DNA of 64,000 nucleotides, taken from assembly GCF_024749285.1 (NCBI RefSeq), contig NZ_CP087196.1, forward strand, positions 4,960,001 through 5,024,000, in the 5' to 3' direction. A program made the position numbers and the translations under genes. Positions 27,824 to 35,927 of this stretch are shown one piece after another. The notes under the pieces are model-generated. The model had not been told where the DNA came from and ran no database searches. It saw only the letters and a list, made by a program, of their open reading frames with translations. Each line of letters opens with the position of its first letter. Position 1 is the stretch's first letter. This DNA comes from Pseudomonas sp. B21-015 (GTDB taxonomy: Bacteria > Pseudomonadota > Gammaproteobacteria > Pseudomonadales > Pseudomonadaceae).

Positions 27824-28409
27824 ACGCTACGCCGACGGCGGAACATCAGACCTGCACATCCATATGCCGCAGCGTCTTCTGCCCACGACCGTTAGTCATT
27901 GTCCGCTCGAGGTCTTAGTGGGCCATTGGGAAAAATATCTGGTAGACCCCTCCTCCGTTCGTGAGCAGTTTCCGTGGGCGGCGCGATTCGTTATGGGCAT
28001 GCCCGTTCCAACCTGGGCGCGCGGGCTGGAGTGGAACCTTGGTCAGAAGTCTCGTTTTATCTCCGCATTATGGTCAGGCGCGGATCTGGGGAGCTACCTC
28101 ACGAATGACTGGTACCAGCCAGAGATCGCCGGCAGGGCATTGGCCGAAAACAGCGAGATTCTGGTTGATGGCCAACAACGTCTGCACAGCCTGGAAGAGT
28201 ATCTCCTCGACCGGTTGGCGATTCCTGATGCACAAGGGCAGCCAAGGATTTGGTCTGAGCTCGGCAATGGCGAGCGGAGGCGGTTTTTGTCGACGATCTT
28301 TACCCATGCAAGGGTGTCTTCTGGTGACGAGGTGGCATTGCGCAGGACATACGATCTTTGCGCGCTGGGCGTAGTGCCTCGGTCATCTGATCAACGAGCT
28401 GTTCGGTAA
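27807..28409 (+). CDS. Stand-alone DUF262 (GmrSD N-domain-like) protein
   Basis: A 200-residue protein. ARGLEWNLGQKSRFISALWS at about residues 71-90 matches the Q-R-x-x-W-x-x-x-x-x-R-l-I-e-S-i segment of DUF262, and ILVDGQQRLHSLEEYLLDR at about 117-135 is the strongly conserved DGQQRLxxL motif of this ParB/Srx-like nucleotide-binding fold. DUF262 is usually fused to a DUF1524 HNH nuclease in GmrSD and BrxU restriction enzymes; here no nuclease domain follows, and the next 200 bases hold none. It could be a regulatory or adaptor remnant, or work with the small overlapping upstream protein. Confidence 0.72.
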   Translation: MTPFFKRYADGGTSDLHIHMPQRLLPTTVSHCPLEVLVGHWEKYLVDPSSVREQFPWAARFVMGMPVPTWARGLEWNLGQKSRFISALWSGADLGSYLTNDWYQPEIAGRALAENSEILVDGQQRLHSLEEYLLDRLAIPDAQGQPRIWSELGNGERRRFLSTIFTHARVSSGDEVALRRTYDLCALGVVPRSSDQRAVR

Positions 28410-28632
28410 TCTTTGCATTTCCAATAGTCGGGCGCCCCCCTCCGGGGACGGCTGTCGTAAACCGAGCCCCGTGATGACGGGTCTCGGCCCTCCGGGCTTC
28501 CATCCTTACGCTCTTCGACCATCATGGTCTGCGCGCTCCGCTTGCAGAGCGAGCCGACTCACCTTCTTGCTTGGACATTGGCTACCGCTCCCACATACTG
28601 CTGAGCATCCGATCAAAGATGAGGCCGGGCAA

Positions 28633-28824
28633 ATGGGTTGGCTCTTTTGGAAAGACAAGCGCCCCGCGTGGGTTCAGGCGGAAGAACGAGAATTCATTAA
28701 GGCTGCGAACCGCCTAAAGACGCTTCAGGTCACGCCTCGCGGTGGCATGCGCATTGACCCTGAGGAGATCAGGGATCAGATCCTTGAGGCCCGAGAGTTA
28801 TACAAAGACTTGGTTAAAAAGTAG
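28633..28824 (+). CDS. Small hypothetical protein
   Basis: A 63-residue protein from the ATG at 28633 (MGWLFWKDKRPAWVQAEE), charged and mostly helical, ending ELYKDLVKK. The open frame extends left to 28471, but that part is GC-rich and repeats a word found again near 47.06 kb, so it is probably not coding. GAGG lies ten bases before the chosen ATG. No family recognised. Confidence 0.5.
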   Translation: MGWLFWKDKRPAWVQAEEREFIKAANRLKTLQVTPRGGMRIDPEEIRDQILEARELYKDLVKK

Positions 28825-28920
28825 CACTACACACGTCCATAATCACACATTTCGGCCTTACCGGCCTGCGCGCTCTGGTTGCATCGTCAGGCTGTGCGAG
28901 TAAAGACAATGGTGTGGATG

Positions 28921-30012
28921 CTAAATAGCCGCCATCACGAGACGTTCACCAAGCAATATCAGCTTCGGAATGTACTCTGGGTCGCCAGATGTCTTGGGAA
29001 CGTGCGAGTCGCTATGGATTCGTCGGAGCTGAATCCCTACTTCGTGAGCAATGCGCTGAGCGTCCTTTATCCCCCACCACTGGGCAAGCCCAGCTGCAAT
29101 AAGCGAGGCATCACTCCCTTCGCGGCCTACTGTCATCAGGAGGTTCGTCGTTAGCTTCAAATGTGCATCGAAGCTAGCAAGCAAATATTGAACGTTCCCG
29201 AGATCGGCGCTCTCGTTTGAGCGAAGAATAAAATCGCTCAGATGAGTGATATCCCATGCAGCGTTTCTCACCCCAGCGATCGCCGCCATCCGATCAGCAG
29301 ACCTGCTGTTTTTGAACACATTCTTGCGGGCAGGCGAATGAGTACCGAGGTACACACATGCGAGCATCAGAGCCGGCCCGGCGAATACAAGACTCCTACT
29401 CATCCAATCTAAAAGACGAAGCATCTTGTCGATTTGCCTACCCGGGGCAAGGTCTAACTCCAGAATTTTGAGCGCAGTGATGTAATTTCGATTCCAGCGT
29501 TTCAATGGCAGTTCTAGGTTGAGATGCGGAGCCTCGACCGGGGTATACGTGCGGGAAACACGATTTGTCCTACCGAGTGCTACGTTAAGTATATCCTGGG
29601 GAGGGGCGTTGTCAGCCGCCCTGAACCAGCCAAGCTCATCCGCTGCGCTAGTGTTACCACATCGGTGAGCAAGCTCATGGAAGGAAACACTTGGCTCAAA
29701 ATCGATATTCAGAAGCTGAGCAAATCCTAGCAGTGCGGCTGATAGCTTGAGTTGCTTGTCGTTGGTCGTTTCTTTGCCTTTAGCTAATTGCGCGATACGC
29801 GAGGCTACGTTCCGATCCGGCAGTATGACCGTCTGGACGCCCTGATCTCGCGCATAAAAGTACACGGCAGGCTCATATATACCTGCGTCGGGTGGGAGGT
29901 ATGCAGGTGTGAGCAAGCTTGCTGTTTTTAGCACCTCACTCACCTCAAAGAGATCATCGACCGGAAAGTCCATCGGTAGCATCCATTCTGTCTTTTTAGA
30001 TTTCGCTTTCAA
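28921..30012 (-). CDS. Hypothetical protein, 363 residues
   Basis: A leftward single gene with no recognised family. The N-terminal third includes AVYFYARDQGVQTVILPDRN, a strand-loop pattern ending in Asp that recalls a nuclease or Rossmann-like fold, and VSFHELAHRCG near residue 110, which looks like a partial metal-binding word (HELAHR lacks the second His spacing of HExxH). The rest is helical, with VFAGPALMLACVYLGTH as one hydrophobic stretch. It is isolated between divergent and convergent neighbours. A real gene by length and composition; no function assigned. Confidence 0.6.
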   Translation of the reverse strand: MKAKSKKTEWMLPMDFPVDDLFEVSEVLKTASLLTPAYLPPDAGIYEPAVYFYARDQGVQTVILPDRNVASRIAQLAKGKETTNDKQLKLSAALLGFAQLLNIDFEPSVSFHELAHRCGNTSAADELGWFRAADNAPPQDILNVALGRTNRVSRTYTPVEAPHLNLELPLKRWNRNYITALKILELDLAPGRQIDKMLRLLDWMSRSLVFAGPALMLACVYLGTHSPARKNVFKNSRSADRMAAIAGVRNAAWDITHLSDFILRSNESADLGNVQYLLASFDAHLKLTTNLLMTVGREGSDASLIAAGLAQWWGIKDAQRIAHEVGIQLRRIHSDSHVPKTSGDPEYIPKLILLGERLVMAAI

Positions 30013-30240
30013 TTCGGCCTACCTATGGATAATCGAACTACAGCAGTGCGTTTGAGCTACAGGCTATCATCAGCAGAGCACCGCCTCGGATAATCGCCTA
30101 TTGACGCACCTACACAGCATGCTCATGGCTAATAGCGCAATGCTGAATTGCTCTGTTGGTTACGGAAACCAAAAACTGCACAGATCGCATTCAGACATCA
30201 TTTTGATATGCTGCCCTGAATTTTCTGAGAGGGAATGCAG

Positions 30241-31044
30241 ATGCGTCGATTTATATGCATAGCGCTTATGGCAGGGATGCTAGCTGGCTGTGGCGAGCCG
30301 AAGCTGGACGGTAGCTCACAACAGGCCTTCAAAGACTCTGCGGCGAAGGTTGCTGCGAGTTTGCCTGAGGACAAGCGCAAGCAGTTCGCATCTGATGTGA
30401 TGGTGCTTGCATTTCAGGGACTCGATATTTCTCAGGTTTTACAGGGCAAAAAAAATGCCGAAGGTGTGTCAGCAGACATGCTTGCTGCCCTCAACGGAAA
30501 GACTGCTCAGCAGGTTGCCGATGAAGCAAACCGAGCACGAACAGAACGTGCGGAGCGAGAACGGCAACAGGCCTTGACGGAAATTCAGGAGCTGGTCGAA
30601 AAGCAAAAAAAATCCGAAGCTGCAAAAACAGAATTAGCCCGCTTTCAGGTTTCAAAGTCTCGCTTTTATCAAAGGGCCAAAGAGTATGGCCTTGGTAACC
30701 AACCTATCATCGAAATAAGGGTGAATAACGGGACTGCCAGCGCCGTGTCACGGGCGTATTTCAAAGGCACCATCGCCTCTCCTGGACGCTCAGTGCCTTG
30801 GCTTGTCGAAACGTTCAATTACTCAATCAGCGGTGGTTTGGAACCAGGCGAATCTCAATCCTGGAGTCTCGCACCTAATCAGTTTTCGGACTGGGGCAAG
30901 GTCGAACCACCAAAGGATGCCATCTTCACCGTAACCGTCGAACGGCTTGATGGTGCTGATGATAAGCCTCTATTCGACGCAGGCTCATTCACCGAGCGTG
31001 ATGCAACTAGGCTAACCGCACTCCAAACCAAATACGCTCAGTGA
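30241..31044 (+). CDS. Putative lipoprotein, DUF6694-like
   Basis: A 267-residue lipoprotein: signal peptide MRRFICIALMAGMLAGC with lipobox LAGC. AGAGGG seven bases before the ATG at 30241 favours this start over the ATG at 30235. Residues 90-130 form a charged coiled coil (RTERAERERQQALTEIQELV), and the C-terminal 120 residues have alternating strands (IIEIRVNNGTASAVSRAYF; GLEPGESQSWSLAP) like an immunoglobulin-type domain. I recall such proteins under the DUF6694 label, but cannot confirm. It is alone in orientation with its neighbours. Confidence 0.7.
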   Translation: MRRFICIALMAGMLAGCGEPKLDGSSQQAFKDSAAKVAASLPEDKRKQFASDVMVLAFQGLDISQVLQGKKNAEGVSADMLAALNGKTAQQVADEANRARTERAERERQQALTEIQELVEKQKKSEAAKTELARFQVSKSRFYQRAKEYGLGNQPIIEIRVNNGTASAVSRAYFKGTIASPGRSVPWLVETFNYSISGGLEPGESQSWSLAPNQFSDWGKVEPPKDAIFTVTVERLDGADDKPLFDAGSFTERDATRLTALQTKYAQ

Positions 31045-31121
31045 CGTGGTGCAGGCCCTATAGCAGACTCGTGATTAATGTTGAATTTCATCGGGCGAGC
31101 CGCCTTTGCGTGCGGAGATCA

Positions 31122-31622
31122 TCATCCATTTTCAGTGCCTCGATTCAAACCGGCAGTCAGTCGACGATAAAGGTCGGCCAGGATTCGAGCGTCCATCAGC
31201 GCATGGTGTGGGAGTTCGGGCAGCACTGCGTCGATTTGATCTGCGGAGAGATGCCTGAATAGCTGAATCAAATTGGTTGCGCGATTGGCTGTATTTGCTG
31301 GCCAACGATGGTTTACGTAGGCCAACTTGCAAAAGAGATCCCAGTCCCAATCGGGAGCGTCCGAGCAAATCTCGAGCGGGCCTTCAAGGTTGCTTAGGAA
31401 AGTGAGCAGTGATGCTTGAGCTTTGGACAGGGTTTGTCCATGCAGCGAGAGGTCAAGCTGTGGCAGGACGTTTTGAATCACGAAGTCGCTGCAGTCCTCC
31501 ACTCGGTAGGTGTCCGTGAGTTAGACGTAAAATTCCTGGCTGGCTTCAGACACCAGTGCCAAGGAGACCAACTTCGCTTCCCGGGTGAGCTGGGTGAACT
31601 CGCAGTCCAAAAATAGCTTCAT
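31122..31622 (-). pseudogene. 3'-5' exonuclease (DEDDh type) broken by one stop codon
   Basis: Reading left from the ATG at 31622, directly after a strong GGAGGAGGGG-type ribosome-binding site, the frame gives MKLFLDCEFTQLTREAKLVS with the DxE exonuclease motif I (Asp6, Glu8). At codon 34 a TAA (31521-31523) interrupts EFYV*LTDTYRVEDCSDFV, then the frame continues unbroken to the natural end at 31122 with HHALMDARILADLYRR, the HxxxxD motif of DEDDh enzymes. One substitution (for example GAA to TAA) would restore a complete 166-residue enzyme. Re-initiation at the GTG near 31502 would lack the first catalytic motif. Confidence 0.82.
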
Positions 31623-31659
31623 CCCCTCCTCCCATGTGAGTACCTGGTTCATTCCTGCC

Positions 31660-31678
31660 GTTTTACCTTTGGTAAAAC
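31660..31678. promoter_or_regulatory. Perfect palindrome GTTTTACC-TTT-GGTAAAAC
   Basis: Two 8-base perfect inverted arms around a 3-base centre, located 38-56 bases upstream of the exonuclease start codon on the other strand. The size and symmetry are those of an operator for a dimeric HTH repressor of the XRE or MqsA/HigA kind. There is no T-run, so it is not a terminator. Its regulator is not obvious nearby; the XRE-domain protein at 43.1 kb is one candidate. Confidence 0.5.
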
Positions 31679-31878
31679 GATCAAAGCAGGCTGGTTTCTT
31701 TTATGACTTTAACCGATTGCCCTGACGAATCTATGCCTGCACTCACAGCAAGGGAGGTTTGCCCGGTTCACGACCATAAAATTTCATGGCTTCTCGACAC
31801 ATGAGTAGCGGAGACTAGGCAAAAGTAGCTTCGATCTGCCGTCAGCAGGTAAGCATTAACTGTGAGAAAGGGATGTCA

Positions 31879-32838
31879 ATGCAGGATAACGCGGTCGCTT
31901 CGATCCGACTCGGGGTAGAAGACTTCAAGGCGGCGGAGCACGATGAAGCCCGAGCCCTTTCATCCATTCGAAATTTGACGTCGGGTCTCCTGTTGCTCTT
32001 CAAGGTCAAGTTGCAGGCCATGAGCTCGCCCGGTTCAGGTGAAGCACTCCTTAAAGAGAAAGTGACACCTACCTTGGGCACTGCAGGCCAAGTCATGTGG
32101 GTCGGCAGCGGTAAAAAGACCGTCGATGTCCACACGATAATTTCGCGACTCAAGAGCCTTGGGATTGATGGAGTAGAGTGGAACCTGCTGGAAGCACTCA
32201 CCACCATCAGGAATGATATAGAGCACTATTTCAGCAGCCGTCCGACGTCGGTATTGCTAGAAACCGTTGCCAACTGCTTTCACCTGATACAGCAATTCGT
32301 CCCCACTCATTTAGGCATCAGCCCGGGGACTCTGCTTGGCACAGACACCTGGACATTTCTGACCGAGCAGGAAGCTTTCTACGAGCGGGAGCGAAAGACA
32401 TGCCTGGAGTCTCTCAGCCAGATCACTTGGCCATCTGACATTCTTGCAAGCGCAATAGAGCATTTGAGCTGCCCTGAGTGCAGAGCAAAGCTCATGAAAG
32501 CTTCAGGCAACGTCGAAACACTCTCGCTAACATCCTTTCACTGCACCAGGTGCGAAGCCACCTCTGAGTTTGGTGACGTGGTTGACTCCATGCTCACTGG
32601 AAAGTATTTCGCAGACCTATACATTGCCGCCACCCAGGGCGGTGAAGGCCCTTTGGATCTCTGTGATCGTTGTGAACGTGATTCATACGTTGTAGAGGAA
32701 CAATGTTGCGCTATCTGTGGGGACGGCCCGAAAGCTCCCGAGTGCATGCAATGCGGTACCCAGCTTGATGACGATACTGATGAAATGCAATCGCAAAGGC
32801 TGTGTGCCCATTGTCAGTACGTGCTTGAAATGGATTAG
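31879..32838 (+). CDS. HEPN-like protein with three zinc-ribbon motifs
   Basis: A 319-residue protein; AAGGG six bases before 31879 favours this ATG over 31873. The first 150 residues are helical and contain TTIRNDIEHYF, an R-x4-H motif of HEPN ribonucleases, at about residues 111-116. The C-terminal half has three zinc-binding cysteine sets: CPEC...CTRC, CDRC...CAIC and CMQC...CAHC. A HEPN-type domain fused to zinc ribbons would fit an RNA-targeting toxin or RNA-sensing defence protein. No antitoxin gene lies next to it. The HEPN reading rests on one motif plus the helical context. Confidence 0.55.
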   Translation: MQDNAVASIRLGVEDFKAAEHDEARALSSIRNLTSGLLLLFKVKLQAMSSPGSGEALLKEKVTPTLGTAGQVMWVGSGKKTVDVHTIISRLKSLGIDGVEWNLLEALTTIRNDIEHYFSSRPTSVLLETVANCFHLIQQFVPTHLGISPGTLLGTDTWTFLTEQEAFYERERKTCLESLSQITWPSDILASAIEHLSCPECRAKLMKASGNVETLSLTSFHCTRCEATSEFGDVVDSMLTGKYFADLYIAATQGGEGPLDLCDRCERDSYVVEEQCCAICGDGPKAPECMQCGTQLDDDTDEMQSQRLCAHCQYVLEMD

Positions 32839-33181
32839 GGAGCCCTAACTGTTCTAGTCAACAGAGCAGTCTGAAAAGGAATCTATTCGCTCCCTATCGC
32901 ACAACTTGACATCTAGGGAGCGCAGAACAAAGGATCCTCTGCCAAAGCGGAATACATTACCTTACGCCAGTGATTAGGGAACACACTCGTAGGCGTCCGC
33001 TCAATACACCTTGTGGATCACGATTTTTATGCTGTGCGTCCGGCACATATCGTAACCCTGAGAATTAGGGCAGAAAAATTTAGAGGTTTAGAAAATATGT
33101 ATCTATTGATTGCTCGTCGAGACAGGTTCGATTGCCTACCGCTAAGCTTGACCCTATGACCGCAGGTCAACGGAGTAGTAC
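32839..33181. other. Intergenic region
   Basis: About 340 bases, AT-richer than the flanks, with no supported gene. The only longer frame (minus strand, 33027-33272) runs into the GFA gene and has no features. Confidence 0.5.
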
Positions 33182-33580
33182 ATGGAAAAAACAACCTATA
33201 GTGGCGGATGCGTCTGCGGATGGGTTCGATATGAAGCGCTAGGCCCAGCAGAGAAACCACATACGTGCTCATGCAAAACTTGCCAGCAGCATACTGGCTC
33301 TCTTACTGCCGTGTGGGTCGAGTTTGCGCGAGACAGAGTTAAGTGGATAGGTGCCGGTGGTGCTCCCTCAGCGTTTAGATCCTCGGATTACTCCAGTAGA
33401 GCTTTTTGTCCAAAGTGCGGAAGCTCCATCGGTGCAATAGATGACGAACCAACTATCGCATTGCTAGTCGGTGGTTTTGACGACAATGATCTAGAAGCTC
33501 TCTTACCGTTGTATCACTCGTACGAGGACAGAAAGCCACGGTGGTGGTACGTTAGTTCGACGGATTCGGAATCAAAGTAA
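33182..33580 (+). CDS. GFA-family (CENP-V/GFA domain) protein
   Basis: A 132-residue zinc-binding protein. The GFA pattern is complete: SGGCVCGWVRY at the N-terminus, CSCKTCQQHTGS near residue 30 and AFCPKCGSSIG near residue 78. The family includes proteins annotated as glutathione-dependent formaldehyde-activating enzymes, but most members have unknown substrates. It is a single gene flanked by the IS66 element, with no neighbour that hints at a role. Confidence 0.88.
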   Translation: MEKTTYSGGCVCGWVRYEALGPAEKPHTCSCKTCQQHTGSLTAVWVEFARDRVKWIGAGGAPSAFRSSDYSSRAFCPKCGSSIGAIDDEPTIALLVGGFDDNDLEALLPLYHSYEDRKPRWWYVSSTDSESK

Positions 33581-33606
33581 AATTTCTCAAAAAGTACACT
33601 CCTCGA

Positions 33607-35154
33607 CTATAGGGGGTTCCATCTTTGGGGCAGTAACTCAGCAGCCTCACTCGCACGCTGCGTCGGCAGCCGCGTCAGCACATCTTTAAGATAGGCATAC
33701 GGATCATGCCCATTCATGCGTGCCGACTGGATCAAGCTCATGATCGCAGCTGCCCGCTTACCGCTGCGTAGTGACCCGGCGAACAACCAGTTCGAGCGTC
33801 CAAGTGCCCACGGCCTTATCTGATTTTCGACCGCATTATTATCTATGGGCACAGCACCATCCTCGAGATATCGAGTCAGTGCCGTCCAGCGCTTGAGGCT
33901 GTAATCCAGAGCTTTGGCGATAGCCGACCCTTCGGGCACAAGGTCGCGCTGGGCCATCATCCAGGTATGCAGTGCGTCGATAATCGGCGCCGCTTTTTCC
34001 TGACGTATTCGCCAGCGATCTTCATCGGTCATCTCCCGCGCTTGCCGTTCAATTTCGTACAACCCGCCAATTGAGTGCAGCGCCTGCTCGGCCAGTTGGC
34101 TTTTATTCGTCGCGTGCAAATCGAAAAACTTGCGGCGGGCGTGGGCCATGCAGCCGATTTCAGTGATGCCTTGCTGGAAGCTTGCTTTGTAACCGGCGAA
34201 ATCATCGCAAACCAGCTTGCCATTCCACGGGCCAAGGAAGTTGCGTGCATGCTCTCCCGCACGGCTTGGGCTGAAGTCGTAAACCACTGCTTTGAGTGCC
34301 GAAAAAGGCGTGGTGCAGTAGGCCCAGACGTAAGCACGGTGGGTTTTCTTCTCGCCCGGTGCGAGCATCTGCACCGGCGTTTCGTCAGCGTGGATCACGC
34401 CTTGAGCAAGCACTGTTTCGCGCAGTGCATCGACCAAGGGCTGGAGTTGCACACCGGTTTGGCCGACCCATTGCGCCAGTGTCGAGCGGGCGATAGCCAG
34501 GCCGGCGCGGCCAAAGATTTTCTCTTGGCGATACAGTGGCAAATGGTCGGCGAATTTGGCCACCATCACGTGAGCCAGCAGCCCTGCGGTCGGGATGCCC
34601 TTGTCGATTACCTGCGCCGGAACCGATGCCTGAGTCAGCGTTTCACACTCGCGGCAGACCCATTTCCCGCGCACATGCTGCTCCACGGTGAACACGCCCG
34701 GCGTGTAATCCAGCTTCTCGCTGACGTCCTCGCCGATCCGCTGGAGCTGGCAGCCGCAGGCGCATTGGGTGTTATCTGGTTCGTGATAAATCACGGTGCG
34801 CGGAAACTGCGCAGGCAAAGGAACACGCTTGGGCTGCTTGCGTGGCTCGGCCGGCGCAACCGGCGGATTCAACGCCTTCAGTTCGGCTTCAATGGCCGCG
34901 ATGTCAGTGTCGAGCAGGTCGTCGAGCAGACTGCCTTGAGCAGGGCTCAATTGCTCACTGCGCTTGGCAAACTTGTTACGTTTGAACCAGGCGATTTCGT
35001 GGGTGAGTTGCTCGATGATGGTTTGGTCACGGTCGTTTTTCTTGCCCATCCTGTCGACTTGCTGCCCGAGAGAATCAACCTGGGACAGCAACTGCGCTGC
35101 GAGGGCACGCAGTTGGTCGGAGGACATTTGGTCGAGATTGGGCGATGAAGTCAT
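33607..35154 (-). CDS. tnpC: IS66-family transposase TnpC
   Basis: A 515-residue transposase. An N-terminal leucine-rich coiled coil (LRALAAQLLSQVDSLGQQVD), a zinc-finger-like CACGCQL...CRECE set, and the DDE core with VIHADETPVQML near residue 255 and KLVCDDFAGYKASF near 310 are visible. The final glutamate lies in DNNAVENQIRPWALGRSNWL, the IS66 signature near 440. The last residues (LPQRWNPL) may be altered if the left end is truncated. Probably a complete coding sequence. Confidence 0.93.
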   Translation of the reverse strand: MTSSPNLDQMSSDQLRALAAQLLSQVDSLGQQVDRMGKKNDRDQTIIEQLTHEIAWFKRNKFAKRSEQLSPAQGSLLDDLLDTDIAAIEAELKALNPPVAPAEPRKQPKRVPLPAQFPRTVIYHEPDNTQCACGCQLQRIGEDVSEKLDYTPGVFTVEQHVRGKWVCRECETLTQASVPAQVIDKGIPTAGLLAHVMVAKFADHLPLYRQEKIFGRAGLAIARSTLAQWVGQTGVQLQPLVDALRETVLAQGVIHADETPVQMLAPGEKKTHRAYVWAYCTTPFSALKAVVYDFSPSRAGEHARNFLGPWNGKLVCDDFAGYKASFQQGITEIGCMAHARRKFFDLHATNKSQLAEQALHSIGGLYEIERQAREMTDEDRWRIRQEKAAPIIDALHTWMMAQRDLVPEGSAIAKALDYSLKRWTALTRYLEDGAVPIDNNAVENQIRPWALGRSNWLFAGSLRSGKRAAAIMSLIQSARMNGHDPYAYLKDVLTRLPTQRASEAAELLPQRWNPL

Positions 35155-35215
35155 GCCGCGAATTTTGCCAGAGCAAGCCGTTTGCGGAGATAGACCAATG
35201 GGCTAATGGCGGGCG

Positions 35216-35551
35216 TTAGAGCAGTGTGATTGCACCGCCAGCCCCAACGCGTTGCCAAGGTAGGCCGAGCACCAACGCTTGAAGTTGCTCAATATCCAAC
35301 TCCATCTCGGAGCCACGCCGAATGCCGGGCCAGTGAAACTTGCCTTGATTCAACCTGCGAGCAGCCAGCCAGACGCCAATCCCGTCATGCACCAGCACTT
35401 TCATACGAGTGGCGCGGCGGTTGGCGAACAGATAAGCGCAGTGCGGCTTCGCCGCACCGAATACCGCGATCACCCTGGCCAGCGCAGTTTCAGTGCCGGC
35501 ACGCATGTCCATGGGCTCGGTGGCGAGCCAGATGGCGTCGATGCGAATCAT
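35216..35551 (-). CDS. tnpB: IS66-family accessory protein TnpB
   Basis: A 111-residue protein of the IS66 Orf2 family. It opens with IDAIWLATEPMDMRAGTETA, the family start, and includes AYLFANRRATRMKVLVHDGIG followed by WLAARRLNQGKF, the conserved core. It overlaps tnpA by four bases and precedes tnpC by about 60 bases. It is needed for transposition of IS66-type elements, exact role unknown. Confidence 0.93.
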   Translation of the reverse strand: MIRIDAIWLATEPMDMRAGTETALARVIAVFGAAKPHCAYLFANRRATRMKVLVHDGIGVWLAARRLNQGKFHWPGIRRGSEMELDIEQLQALVLGLPWQRVGAGGAITLL

Positions 35552-35865
35552 TGAGTGAGTCCACGGACAAAGCGGGCGCAGCCTTCAGGATCGGAAGTTG
35601 GCCATTTCACTGTGATCGATTGCTCGCCAAACGGCAGCTCAATAATCGCCAACGCTTCCGCCTGCCGTTTGGGCGTAGCTCTCAACGGAACGAAAGCCGG
35701 CAACGCCGCTGGCGGCTGGTCTCGGTAAAGTGGTAGCCACTTGCGGATCACGTTGGCGTTGATGCCGTGGCTGATGGCAACGCTGGATAGGGTTGCGCCC
35801 GGTTGCAGGCATTCCTGAACAATCTGGGCCTTGAAGGGTTTCGGGTAAGAGCTTCGTTGGCGCAT
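35548..35865 (-). CDS. tnpA: IS66-family accessory protein TnpA
   Basis: A 105-residue protein with an N-terminal helix-turn-helix typical of IS66 and IS3 OrfA (YPKPFKAQIVQECLQPGATL, then SVAISHGINANVIRKWLPLY). It is the first gene of the element and overlaps tnpB by four bases. It probably binds the element ends. Confidence 0.92.
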   Translation of the reverse strand: MRQRSSYPKPFKAQIVQECLQPGATLSSVAISHGINANVIRKWLPLYRDQPPAALPAFVPLRATPKRQAEALAIIELPFGEQSITVKWPTSDPEGCARFVRGLTQ

Positions 35866-35878
35866 GGAAATCCTGACG

Positions 35879-35927
35879 TTAAGGGCGATGGCGTCCGCTT
35901 AAAAATACGCGGACACAATCGCCCTTA
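35879..35927. repeat. Hairpin-forming end region of the IS66 element
   Basis: AAGGGCGAT pairs with ATCGCCCTT, and inside it GTCCGC with GCGGAC, around GTATTTTTAA. This nested palindrome lies in the tnpA leader and supplies the stop codon of the flanking HNH gene (TAAGGGCG on the minus strand). It may contain the IS66 terminal inverted repeat. Confidence 0.6.

Larger units (their letters stand above)
33607..35925 (-). mobile_element. IS66-family insertion sequence, left end unclear
   Basis: The three-gene set tnpA-tnpB-tnpC in one direction identifies an IS66-type element. On the tnpA side a hairpin-rich region at 35879-35927 probably includes the element end. On the tnpC side, the bases after the tnpC stop (GGGGGTTCC region) show no inverted match to that end, so the left terminus is either truncated or not recognised. 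The tnpA-side boundary coincides with the 3' end of the HNH gene. Confidence 0.88.

Noticed and set aside
34075..35148. A 357-residue plus-strand frame
   Set aside because: It is opposite the IS66 TnpC gene and has no independent features.
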